In this document: piece after piece, positions 1 through 8,373 of the stretch | How positions within the stretch are numbered: position 1 is the first letter of the stretch | How the letters are laid out: every line of letters begins with the position of its first letter | Origin: Martensiomyces pterosporus | Lineage: Eukaryota > Kickxellomycota > Kickxellomycetes > Kickxellales > Kickxellaceae | DNA: 29,155 nucleotides | NCBI GenBank assembly: GCA_025201845.1 | Contig: MU604029.1 | Location: forward strand, 15,649-44,803 | Reading direction: 5' to 3' | Translations under genes and position numbers: made by a program | Notes under the pieces: generated by a model | The model's database searches: none | Seen by the model: the letters and a program-made list of their open reading frames with translations, nothing else | Told to the model about the DNA's origin: nothing

Positions 1-2
1 AC

Positions 3-92
3 AGGCTGCGCAAAGCCGTAGTAGTGGCAGCAGCTCTGCTGTTTGTACTCCTCACCACAGCTTGTGTCTTGTCTGAACTGTTTTATCCTTGA
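3..92 (+). CDS. Possible C-terminal fragment of a membrane protein entering from the left edge
   Basis: An open frame enters from the window edge and stops with TGA at 90-92. It encodes a basic start (RLRK) followed by a run of about 20 mostly hydrophobic residues. This could be the last membrane segment or a signal anchor of a gene lying further left. No start codon is inside the window, and the piece is too short to identify. It could equally be noise. Confidence 0.15.
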   Translation, partial: RLRKAVVVAAALLFVLLTTACVLSELFYP

Positions 93-122
93 AGAGTATT
101 GCAAATCACTTATTATATCCAA

Positions 123-1028
123 ATGGACCTTGAAATATTACACCAAGTAGATGCACCCGAGTCGTCAGCACAGGCAGCAAAACGCCGGAGAACCACGAGT
201 CAGACTGCCCGTGCAGAAGAGATCTCGCTGCCCAGTGGCTTCCCTCAGCCACCAGCCGGGTTTGAGGACCGGTTCCATGGCTGGGCGAGGAGGTGGATAG
301 AAATGCATCCACAAGAGGCGGCCAGCGGCGAGCTCTCTATGGCCCTGGCAAAACTGGAGCAGCTTGTGACGAGCACAGCTGGCAACCGAGGGACAGCGAT
401 ACTAGAGGTTGCTCAGAAACGCTGCCAAGCTGCGCAGGGGTGGCTGGATAAATTGACTACAGCTACCAACAAGGTTATAGGCACGAAGGTCGAGGCACTG
501 GAAGACGCTATGAGCGGTGATTCATGGAATCTGGACCTGGTGAACAAAGAGCTGAAAAGTCTGCGAAAGGACATGAAGAAAGCGCAGGCCGAGCTGAAAG
601 ATGCTTGGGCAGAGGTTGGAGGAATTTGCGCTGAGCGTGAAAGAATTCGCGCTGAGATCACAGTAGCAGCAAACAAGGTTGACGAGATACTCAGCCCCAG
701 GACACATGGGTTGGAAGGAGGTAAGAGCCCGTGCACACATTCATGTTTTTGATTCCATGCTTGTGAATTGCTTCAGCACACTCAAATCCCCGTGCTGGTC
801 TTTCGCTGACCACTGCTGCACTTGCACCTCTCTCCTGTAGGGTCCGAGTATGCCGGCACCAGCTGCGCTGCCCTCGCGCGACCACCGAGTGAAGGCAACG
901 ATGGCGAAGGCAACGATGGCGATGACCAGGATGAAAACAACAAGGGCTCTTCCAAAGACGATAACAATCGCGGCGGCAAGAGTACCAATGACAGCAGTGG
1001 CACCGATAAGAATAATAACAACGACTGA
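123..1028 (+). CDS. Coiled-coil N-terminal part of a kinase-like gene (two exons)
   Basis: Exon 1 runs from the ATG at 123 to 720 and exon 2 from 841 to the TGA at 1026-1028. The 120-bp intron has GTAAGA at its donor, a CTGAC branch-like site near 806 and CTGTAG at its acceptor. The frame is kept across it. An in-frame TTG at 99 also opens the frame, but ATG is expected in a fungus. The protein has a short basic KRRR patch, a Pro-rich stretch and then a long charged helix-forming region (about residues 130-190, rich in K, E, A) that looks like a coiled coil. Exon 2 is low-complexity N, D, G, S, K. It stops just where a kinase-like frame begins in another register, so the two are probably one gene that is broken or misread. 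I do not recognise the N-terminal family. Confidence 0.5.
721..840 (+). other. Intron of the coiled-coil/kinase-like gene
   Basis: The donor is GTAAGA and the acceptor is CTGTAG, with a CTGAC branch-like site about 30 nt before the acceptor. Removing it joins exon 1 (phase 1) to exon 2 with the frame kept. Splicing is inferred from signals only. Confidence 0.6.
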
Positions 1029-1468
1029 GTGTCATCAAGGCCCTTACGAAGGAAGTGATAGCCTTCAAGACGTTTTATCAGTGCCACTTTGAGAATGCAC
1101 CATTATTGACTAAGCATGGGGGACTGCACCACAACGGGAAGTTGTATTTGGCGCTCAGCTTCGAGTACGTTGACGACCACCTGGCTGCTGATCCGACGAA
1201 CCCAGCCCACAGCCCAGCGCCGCGCGCCTTAAGTAAAGAGTTGAAGAAACAGGTTATGGATGCACTCGCGAAGCTCCACGAGCTTGGTATTGCGCACGGA
1301 AACCCGCACAGGGACAACGTGCTCTTCGCGTCCGAGCTACACGGCAAGCACAAGCTCATACCAAAGTTTATTGGCTTCTCATCCTGCATCATTGATGCGA
1401 CAAACGAGGAGCTTGAGAAGGACTTGAAGGACTGGAGGAAGGTCCTCTACGGCGCCTCAGGCAAATAA
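1019..1468 (+). pseudogene. Protein-kinase-like C-lobe with degenerate catalytic residues
   Basis: The frame is open from 1019 and ends with TAA at 1466-1468. It encodes a helix with an αC-like Glu (KEVIAF), a strand with LALSFEYVDDH as hinge, an αE-like helix ending in LHELGIAHG, then HRDNVLFA. It resembles fungal protein-kinase-like domains. The catalytic-loop Asp (HxD) is Asn here (codon 1301-1303) and the DFG-like Asp is Gly (codon 1373-1375), while the +7 Asn is kept. The glycine loop and the VAIK Lys are not visible. The frame differs from exon 2 of the upstream coding region, which stops at 1028. No intron with good signals was found that joins them, so a frameshift or a remnant is likely. 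A pseudokinase that is still expressed remains possible. Confidence 0.5.
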
Positions 1469-2089
1469 GGCTCTTTTTGTCTTCACTTCTTCAATACACC
1501 TCCTGGGTTGGGCAGCACAACTGCTCTTGGCTGACAGGCATTAAACCATTCTTCTCTTGCAATGCACATTTCCTACTCTTGGAACTCCAGTGGCAAAAGC
1601 CAGCGGAGTTGTTCGGCATTTTCCCTTGGCATGTTTTGGCACTTGACTCTTGCTTTACCAGGGATGGGCACGTTGACTATGAAGGATGGGTGATCCAGTG
1701 CAGCATCTAGCTGGCAAAGATGTTGGAAGGGAGGATCTGTATTGTGCGTGCTTTGTGTAGTGAGTGTATTCTCTAGAGCTCTGTGCCAAAATGGTCTGCC
1801 AGCAGCACCAAGAGCGCAAAATGCAGTTTCTAGCGAGCATAAAAGGGCTGGAGAGCACCCGCATTGACGTTGACTCGCTATGTGCTTCCTCCTTTCCTCC
1901 CAGGACTACCAGTGCAACTGGAGATGGTCCTGACACCAACCCACTCCAAGAGCCTGCCAACTGGGTGGTCTGAGGAGTGGGGCCAACTTATCGGGGGTGT
2001 GGAGGTGCCTTCTGCTGCACAGAGCAGCTATCTGCACTCGCTGCCAGAGCGGTAGGTTCACTCTAGCTGATCACTGGGTGTTGCCGTGC
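1469..2089. other. Gene-poor spacer with no supported gene
   Basis: Only short open frames are present. The longest ATG-started one is at 1791-1973 (+, 60 codons), with no recognisable domain and no convincing splice partners. The spacer separates the kinase-like gene from the convergent secreted-peptide gene and presumably carries both 3' ends. No AATAAA signal stands out. Confidence 0.4.
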
Positions 2090-2257
2090 TTAAAAGAATC
2101 CAGGACCAAACTCGGGGTACACGAAAGCCGGGTCAACCAGGCCAGCGGCGAATTCAGGGCGCGCAAGTGATGGAGCAAAGAACGCCGGGCGGGCAGCAGA
2201 GGCGGTGAGGAGGAAGAGGAGAAGGAAGGGAAGTGCAGTGGCAGTGATTGTGTGCAT
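2090..2257 (-). CDS. Small secreted Pro-x-Phe repeat peptide (55 aa)
   Basis: This ATG-to-TAA frame of 56 codons was read directly from the minus strand. Residues 1-22 form a classic signal peptide: a polar start (MHTITATALP), a hydrophobic core (FLLLFLL, 11-17) and a small-residue cleavage region (TASAA, 18-22). The predicted mature peptide is about 33-34 residues with no Cys and no Lys. It carries five P-x-F units: RPAF at 23, RPEF at 33, DPAF at 42, YPEF at 47 and GPGF at 51. The start context is CCAACCATGC, and a TATATAAAAG box lies 120 nt upstream of the ATG. I do not recognise a family. The signal peptide, the internal repeat and the TATA box together argue for a real, possibly strongly expressed secreted peptide (effector, hydrophobic coat or signalling peptide). 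No function is claimed. Confidence 0.65.
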   Translation of the reverse strand: MHTITATALPFLLLFLLTASAARPAFFAPSLARPEFAAGLVDPAFVYPEFGPGFF

Positions 2258-2376
2258 GGTTGGCAGAGAAGAGAGCTGTTTGCGAAAGAGAGAGAGCGAA
2301 GGAAAACGAGGTTCAGCTAAGCGGAAAGCTTGCTTGACGCACCTTGGGCAGTGTTCTGACCCAAGCTAGCTGTTTT

Positions 2377-2386
2377 CTTTTATATA
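2377..2386 (-). promoter_or_regulatory. TATA box of the secreted-peptide gene
   Basis: The minus strand reads TATATAAAAG, 120 nt upstream of the ATG at 2257. The presumed 5' UTR between them is rich in CT and CTTC runs, as is common for fungal promoters and leaders. The assignment is by position and motif. Confidence 0.55.
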
Positions 2387-2502
2387 TCTACAAAACCGGC
2401 CAGTAGGCAGGTTGTTTGCCATTTACTATCTTCATTCACACCTGTGCTAATAAACAGCCCTCCTTCAGCAATGCTTTCGTGGCAGCGGGCCATCGGTGGC
2501 TC

Positions 2503-2526
2503 TGCCGATTGTTCGCTCAATCGGCA
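2503..2526. repeat. Perfect 9-bp inverted repeat with 6-nt loop
   Basis: TGCCGATTG and CAATCGGCA flank TTCGCT. The site lies about 120 bp upstream of the TATA box of the secreted-peptide gene and about 320 bp past the NDUFS1 stop. It can be read as a hairpin or as a dyad binding site with outward CCG and CGG half-sites. Confidence 0.5.
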
Positions 2527-2844
2527 AATGAACTGAGTATTGAAATTAAGAAAGCAATGGTGTGGGCAGACAAGCAGCAGCAGTAGATGAGACAATGGGA
2601 GATGTGGCGCAAGACAGAGAAACAAAACAAACACATAACGGCCCAGCAAGCATAAAAGTCACATGTAACACGCCTATGCCGATGTGTGATTGTTGACTAA
2701 AAAGTCAATTGATACTGGAAGAGAAGAAAGGAAAGAGAAAACATGGAAATGGTCAAGGCAAAAAAGGAGAAATAAGGAGGATGAGGCACTATGCGCCAAA
2801 AGGGACTTCTAATAAGAGTGACAAAGGGAGAGCCAGCCAATGGA

Positions 2845-5145
2845 TTACGCCGTGGCAGCAGCGCCAGATGGCGTGTCGTTTGCAGAATCCGCACCCTGCT
2901 TCTTCGAGAACGCCGACGACGATCTGGCCATAGTGCGCGAGGCTCTGGAAATGGCATCAGTCATGTAGTAGTCCTCAATGACCTTGACAAACGATCCATC
3001 GAGGCTCTTTCCGCCGAACTCGCGGAGCTGCTTGATGCCCAGCTCCGCAATCGCCTTTGAGGTGGCCTCGCGCTCGCTCACATGCACAAGCGAGGGGCAG
3101 ATGTCCGCCATGCGCGCGCGCAGGGTAGCGATGTCGTCGTAGGGGAGGGTAAGTCCGGCGACCTCCGAGAGGGCACGCACAATCTTCCAGTCCTCGCGGG
3201 CAGCTCCAGGGACGCCGACGGCCTGGCGGGTGACCTGCGCACGGCCCTCGGTGTTGACGTAGGTGGCGGTCTTCTCGGTGTACGCAGCGGCCGGCAGGAT
3301 GACGTCGGCCAGGTGGGCTCCAGCATCACCGTGGTGGCCCTGGTACACGACAAATGCGTCCTGGGGGATGTCGGCGGGGTTGACCTCGTCGGCGCCGAGG
3401 AGGTAGATGAACTTGCCAGCCTCCTGCGACGACTGTCCGTTGGGCACAAATCCAATGTCATAGGCCGCAGTGCGGCTAGCCGCATACTGCAGCACGCTGA
3501 GGCCGTTCCACTCCTCAGTGACCAGTCCCGGAACGGTGTCCGCAAGACGAGCGACGGCAGCGAGGATGTCTGCTCCGTTGCCCAGCTCGCCCACGGCTCC
3601 GCCGACGATGACCATGGGCCGCTTGGCCTCGCGCAGGGTCTTGGCAAAGTCGCTCTTGCCCTGGGCAAGGTCCTCGATGGACGCAGGCGACTCGCCAATG
3701 TGGTGGTAGTCATAGGTCAGGTCCACAGCCTTGCCAATCACCGCAAACTCGGCAGTGGCGCCGAGGTAGGGCTTGCGCAGGCGGGCGTTCAGCACAGGAG
3801 CCTCGTGGCGAGGGTTGGTGCCGATGAGCAGGACAGCGTCGGCCTCCTCAACGCCAGCAATGCTGGTGTTGAAGGTGTAGTTGGAGCGCACATCGACGCC
3901 AAACGCGGGCGTCTTGGTGTTGTTGAGCGTGTCGACCGAGAGGTTCTCCGAGCCAGCGGCGTTGAGGAGGTCCTTCAGGGCAACCATCGACTCGGCGTCA
4001 GCAAGGTCTCCGGCAATCGCACGCACCTGCTCGGGACTGGTGGCGCGGAAGCGGTCGGCCACCAGCTGGAGCGCATCGGTCCACGACGCAGCAACAAACT
4101 TGTCGCCCTCGCGGACCAGCGGCGTGGTGAGGCGCTGGCGCTTGAGGCCGTCAAAGACGAAGCGCGCCTTGTCCGAGATCCACTCCTCGTTGATCTCGTC
4201 GTTGGTGCGGGGGATGATGCGCATGACCTCCTCGCCGCGCGAGTCAACGCGGATGTTGGAGCCCAGGGCGTCCATCACATCGATGCTCTCCGTGTTCTTG
4301 AGCTCCCACGGCCTGGCATTGAACGAGTAGGGCTTCGAGGTCAGCGCGCCAACAGGGCACAGGTCGATGATGTTGCCCGACAGCTCCGAGTTCAGCGGGT
4401 TGTGCACGTACGTGCCGATCTGCATGTCGTTTCCGCGGCCGGTCGTTCCAAGATCTCCTGTTCCCGCAACCTCGTTCATGAACCGCACGCAGCGCGTGCA
4501 GTGGATGCAGCGGGTCATCGTGGTGCGCACCAGCGGCCCCATATCCTTATCCTCAACAGCGCGCTTGTTCTCGTGGAACCGTCCGCGGTCAGTTCCGTAG
4601 CGCATCGACTGGTCCTGCAGATCGCACTCGCCGCCCTGGTCGCAGATGGGGCAGTCCAGGGGGTGGTTGGCGAGGAGGAACTCCATGACGCCCTCGCGCG
4701 CCTTCTTGATCTTGGGCGTGTCCGTCAGAACACGCATGCCAGGACCCACGGGCATGGCGCAGGACGCCGCGAGCTTGGGCGACTTTTCGATCTCAACAAG
4801 GCACATGCGGCAGTTTCCAGCAACACCTAGGCGCTCGTGGTAGCAGAAGCGCGGAATGGTCACGCCGGCCTTCTCGGCTGCCTGGATGATTGCCGAGCCC
4901 TCCTCGATCATAACGGGCTTGCCGTCAACAAACATCTCAATCTCCTTGCGGGCAGCAGCAGTCGTGCGGAACCCACGGCGCGCACCTAACAACAAAGCAA
5001 GCAAATGATGAATCAGCAACGCAGATTATTCAGAGTCTCTGCCCCACAGTTGCTCGATTCAGCAGTTTTTTTTTCTTCGGCAAGTGTCCTTACCGATTGC
5101 GCCGGTCTGTCTGAGAAGCGAACGCTGAGCGGCGGCCTTAAGCAT
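2845..5145 (-). CDS. NDUFS1: NADH:ubiquinone oxidoreductase 75/78 kDa Fe-S subunit (complex I)
   Basis: This subunit carries electrons from the FMN module through clusters N1b, N4 and N5 in the matrix arm of mitochondrial complex I. The coding sequence is complement(2845..4985, 5094..5145), 730 residues, close to the family length of about 727-745. Exon 1 (17 codons) supplies an Arg/Ala-rich mitochondrial presequence, [20 protein letters not shown]. Visible ligands are: 2Fe-2S at C65, C76, C79 and C93; N5 at H125, C129, C132 and C138; N4 at C177, C180, C183 and C227. A molybdopterin-oxidoreductase-like fold follows to about residue 690. Without the intron the frame would start at an unlikely MLIHHLL. 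The gene is divergent from VPS16. Its presence shows the organism has kept complex I, unlike Saccharomyces-type yeasts. Confidence 0.97.
4986..5093 (-). other. Intron of NDUFS1
   Basis: On the minus strand the donor is GTAAGG, a branch-like GCTGAT lies about 35 nt before the end, and the acceptor is TTGTTAG. The 108-bp intron is phase 1. Removing it joins a 17-codon exon to the conserved protein and restores a credible mitochondrial presequence. Confidence 0.85.
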
Positions 5146-5248
5146 GGTTGTTTTTTATTTTGTTGCTTCCCGAATGTGCGCCTCTTGCAAGAATCGAAGA
5201 AATAAATAGCGATGGAGGGAGTTTGAAATGCTATCCCTTTTCAATCCA

Positions 5249-5401
5249 CGCAACTCAAAGAAGAAGAAAAAAGAACCGGACGGAATGGAACAAATACACA
5301 CTGCAAAAAGCAAAATCAAGAGAGCGCAACTCAAAGAAGAAGAAAAAAGAACCGGACGGAATGGAACAAATACACACTGCAAAAAGCAAAATCAAGAGAG
5401 C
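5249..5401. repeat. Perfect tandem duplication, two 76-bp units
   Basis: Units at 5249-5324 and 5325-5400 appear identical by eye. Each has a purine-rich AAGAAGAAGAAAAAAG tract followed by ACCGGACGGAATGG. They lie in the divergent NDUFS1/VPS16 intergenic region, about 100 bp upstream of the NDUFS1 start and about 370 bp upstream of the VPS16 start. Perfect identity suggests a recent event. Confidence 0.9.
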
Positions 5402-5628
5402 AAAGAGATGGGAGAAAAGGAAAAGCCCTGAACTCCCAAGGGCGAGCTCAGCACCAGCAGTGGCAGCAGCGGCGCTCTCCACAGCCACCGGCACGCTCTG
5501 CCGCCGCGGGAGCTGCCTTAGATTGATTATTGCGCTTATCTCGCTTCGCTGCCCAGATATATCTTTTGTTCCCGCGATCCGCAGATGCAGATTCCCCGCT
5601 GATTCACTGGTCAATCGGGGGATCAACT

Positions 5629-5636
5629 TCACGTGA
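5629..5636. promoter_or_regulatory. Palindromic E-box TCACGTGA upstream of VPS16
   Basis: It lies about 140 bp upstream of the VPS16 ATG. Cbf1-type and MiT/TFE-type bHLH factors bind this core in fungi and animals. CACGTG occurs in the window at about chance frequency, so this is only a candidate site. Confidence 0.25.
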
Positions 5637-5773
5637 TGTGAGTACCGCCATGGGCCTCAGCAGCCAAAGCACCAGTGACGTATATCGGGGGACACGGCAG
5701 CAGCTGCTCTGCTGCACCCGCTTTGCCTGTGCTCATTGTATTCACTACTAATTCCATACTACCACGATTCAAA

Positions 5774-8245
5774 ATGGCCGCGCAGCACCCGACGACCGAG
5801 TGGCATGCGATGCAGGACATCTTCTACCGCAAGCATCGCATCTACCAAATGCAGTGGGCCGAGCTTGATTTGCACAAATTCCGTGTGGCCGCCTCGTCCT
5901 TTGGCGGGCCCATCGCCCTCCTCCGCGACGACCGGCAGCTGCTCGAGGCCGGGTCCACGCCGCTCCTCGACTCCGCCATCCACGTGTACTCGGCGAGCGG
6001 CCACTCCATCGGGAAAATCGAGCACGACGGGCTGCATATAGCGGGGTTCAGCTGGAACAACCGCGAGGAGCTGGTATGCGTGCAGGAGGACGGAAATGTG
6101 CGGATTTTCTCCCTGAGCGGGCACGGCCCCACCTCTTTCTCGCTGGGCCCAGAAGCGAAGGAGAAGGGCGTGGTGGACTGCAGGTTCTGGGACCAGGGAC
6201 TGGTGGCAATGACGGCGGAGTTCAGGTTTATTTACGTCAACGACATCTACGAGCCCAAGCCCAAGCTGCTGGTAGATGCACACATAACGGAAATGCCGAG
6301 GAGCTGGACGATAGTGCCGCCGCATCTTACGCTGAGCCACCACGTGGAGGTCCTCCTGTCGACCGGGAAGACGATCCTGTCAGTGGACGCCGTGGGCGTG
6401 CAGGACCAGCTGCTGGAGCAGGGGCCGTACTCGCGAATCTCGGTGTCGCCCAACGGCCGCCTGGTGGCTCTGTGCACGGAGCTGGGGAGGATCCAGGTCG
6501 TGTCGACGGATTTCCAGCGGTCGTTCTCAGAGTTCGACAGGTGCGTCGACGAGTCGCCCATGGACGTTGCGTGGTGTGGCAGCGACGCGGTGGTGGCGAG
6601 CTTTGCGTCAGAGGCCGTGCTGGTGGGCCCATTCGGCGACACCCTGGCCTTCCCGCACGACACGCCGGTGCATCTGGTGCAGGAGCTGGACGGCGTGAGA
6701 ATGCTCAATGGCTCCGTGCACGAGTTCCTCTTCAAGGTCAGCGAGGAGGCCAAGAGCGTGTTCCAGATTGGGTCGACCTCATCGTCGGCCCTCCTGTACG
6801 ATGCCCTGGACAGTATGCGCGCGCACTCGTCAAGGGCAGACGAGATTGTGCGCAGCATAAAAGACGAGCTGCCCCTGGCAGTGGATACGTGCATTGCGGC
6901 CGCGGGCTCGGAGCCCATCGTCGAGTTCCAGCAGGCGCTGCTGCGCACAGCGTCGCTGGGCAAGTCGTTCCTGCCCATCTATAACGGCGACAAGCTGGTG
7001 GACATGTGCAAGCACCTGCGCATCGTCAACTGCCTGGCCTCGTACAGCGTGGGCATACCCGTCTCCCTCTTGCAGTTCCAGAGCCTGCCATTCGAGGAAT
7101 GGGTCGCTCGGCTGCTTAACCGAAACATGCATCAACTAGCGACGCAGCTCTGCAAGTACATGGAGGAGCCCGCCGACCAGGTGTTCATCCACTGGGCGTG
7201 CGCCAAGATCCGCTCGTCCACCGTCGACGACGACCAGCTCTACCGCATACTGATGGCCAAGCTGGAGCACCTGCCGGGCATCTCGTACGTGGATATCGCC
7301 GAGGTTGCCAACAAGTCGGGGTACCAGCGGCTGGCGATCAGACTGCTGCAGCATGAGCCACGGGCAGCGAACCAGGTGCCACTGCTGATATCCATGGGCC
7401 AGGACGAGGCGGCAATGGACGAGGCCATTAGGAGTGGCGACGCGGACCTTGTCTACTTTGTCATATTCCACCTGTTCAAGGCCATGCCGCTTGGCGACTT
7501 CTTCCAGGTCATCAGCAGGACGCGCGTGGCGGGCCAGCTGTTTGAGAAGTACTGCAAGGAGCAAAAGTCGCCCGTGCTCGAGGACTACTACTTCCAGGAC
7601 GATGCGTTTGCCAAGTCGGCGCAGCTCATATTGATTGAGAACCTGGGCGAGCGAGACGTGGGCAAGCTGGTGGCCAACCTCAAAGTTGCGCTGAAGATCT
7701 TGCAGGGCGACAAAAATAGCACGCTGGAGGCAAAGGCAATGGACACGCAGGTTCGGCTGGCGCAGTCGCAGCATCAGATCGAGCAGGAGATGGCCGGGGA
7801 GGTGTTTGTTGGGCTGACGCTCAATGAGACGCTGGCCAAATGCATAGTGAAGGGAAACTACACAAGGGCGAATAAGCTCCGCAACGAGTACAAGATCCCA
7901 GAGCGCAGGTTCTACTGGATCAAGCTGCACTCCCTCGTGCAGCGCAGAGACTGGGCGGAGCTGGCCCGCCTGGCCAATGCCAAAAAGCCGCCCATCGGGT
8001 ACCGCCCGTTCGTTGACGAGTGCATACAGGCGCTGCAGTACCAGGAGGCGTCCAAGTACATCCCCCGGTGCGATGCCAGCGAAAGGGCGGCGCTGTACTT
8101 GCGGATCGGGTTCTACCATGAGGCTGCGCAAACCGCCAGCGCTGCAAAGGACGTGGCGATGCTCAGGCAGATCCACTCGATGACACAGGACCCGACACTG
8201 CAGCACGACATTTCTGTGCAAATCGAGCAGATAGCCAGCTCATAG
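5774..8245 (+). CDS. VPS16: Vacuolar protein sorting-associated protein 16 (HOPS/CORVET core)
   Basis: Vps16 is a core subunit of the HOPS and CORVET tethering complexes, which drive fusion of endosomes, autophagosomes and vacuoles together with Vps33 and Rab GTPases. The product is 823 residues, against about 800-840 in yeast and human. The N-terminal half (about 1-400) is the Vps16_N β-propeller, beginning MAAQHPTTEWHAMQDIFYRK. The C-terminal half (about 500-815) is the helical α-solenoid Vps16_C, containing for example DYYFQDDAF and RRFYWIKLHSLVQRRDW. The frame is open upstream to a GTG at 5675, but the ATG at 5774 gives the expected family start. No intron is needed. It converges on the striatin gene, with 128 bp between the two stops. 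Confidence 0.95.
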   Translation: MAAQHPTTEWHAMQDIFYRKHRIYQMQWAELDLHKFRVAASSFGGPIALLRDDRQLLEAGSTPLLDSAIHVYSASGHSIGKIEHDGLHIAGFSWNNREELVCVQEDGNVRIFSLSGHGPTSFSLGPEAKEKGVVDCRFWDQGLVAMTAEFRFIYVNDIYEPKPKLLVDAHITEMPRSWTIVPPHLTLSHHVEVLLSTGKTILSVDAVGVQDQLLEQGPYSRISVSPNGRLVALCTELGRIQVVSTDFQRSFSEFDRCVDESPMDVAWCGSDAVVASFASEAVLVGPFGDTLAFPHDTPVHLVQELDGVRMLNGSVHEFLFKVSEEAKSVFQIGSTSSSALLYDALDSMRAHSSRADEIVRSIKDELPLAVDTCIAAAGSEPIVEFQQALLRTASLGKSFLPIYNGDKLVDMCKHLRIVNCLASYSVGIPVSLLQFQSLPFEEWVARLLNRNMHQLATQLCKYMEEPADQVFIHWACAKIRSSTVDDDQLYRILMAKLEHLPGISYVDIAEVANKSGYQRLAIRLLQHEPRAANQVPLLISMGQDEAAMDEAIRSGDADLVYFVIFHLFKAMPLGDFFQVISRTRVAGQLFEKYCKEQKSPVLEDYYFQDDAFAKSAQLILIENLGERDVGKLVANLKVALKILQGDKNSTLEAKAMDTQVRLAQSQHQIEQEMAGEVFVGLTLNETLAKCIVKGNYTRANKLRNEYKIPERRFYWIKLHSLVQRRDWAELARLANAKKPPIGYRPFVDECIQALQYQEASKYIPRCDASERAALYLRIGFYHEAAQTASAAKDVAMLRQIHSMTQDPTLQHDISVQIEQIASS

Positions 8246-8318
8246 CCGCTGCCACTTTTTGCTTAGTTGGTGCATTGAATACGTGTGGCAAGTTTGAGTA
8301 AAAAGGTATCATAGGGAA

Positions 8319-8340
8319 TATATGTATATGTATATGTATG
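8319..8340. repeat. TATATG microsatellite between convergent genes
   Basis: Three TATATG units plus a partial one lie in the 128-bp spacer between the VPS16 and striatin stop codons. AT-rich sequence here may act in 3'-end formation for either gene, which is inference. Confidence 0.5.
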
Positions 8341-8373
8341 GTGTGTGGCGAGTGGCTGTGGAGGCAGTCTGCT

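Larger units (their letters stand above)
2258..2844. other. Intergenic region: secreted-peptide promoter and NDUFS1 3' end
   Basis: This holds the leader and TATA box of the secreted-peptide gene (minus strand), the inverted repeat at 2503-2526, and a purine-rich stretch (about 2716-2790) just past the NDUFS1 stop. No other coding region is supported. Confidence 0.5.
5146..5773. other. Divergent NDUFS1/VPS16 intergenic region
   Basis: This 628-bp region must serve as promoter for both genes. It contains the 76-bp tandem duplication and a palindromic TCACGTGA at 5629-5636. An apparently long frame at 5148-5636 (+) is produced by the stop-poor purine repeat and has no coding features. Confidence 0.6.

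Noticed and set aside
982..1055. An intron joining the coiled-coil exon to the kinase-like frame
   Set aside because: Candidate donors (GTACCA, GTGGCA) are poor. The one acceptor found that keeps the phase cuts into the αC-like helix. A frame break is the simpler reading.
3082..4830. A 582-codon plus-strand frame antisense to NDUFS1
   Set aside because: NDUFS1 has all Fe-S ligands on the minus strand. GC-rich third positions leave few stops on the opposite strand, and this frame has no recognisable domain.
5148..5636. A 162-codon plus-strand frame upstream of VPS16
   Set aside because: It is produced by the duplicated stop-poor purine tract, gives a Lys/Glu/Arg repeat, and lies in the divergent promoter.
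7136..8221. A 361-codon minus-strand frame over VPS16
   Set aside because: It is antisense to a clearly conserved VPS16 C-terminal domain and shows no domain of its own.
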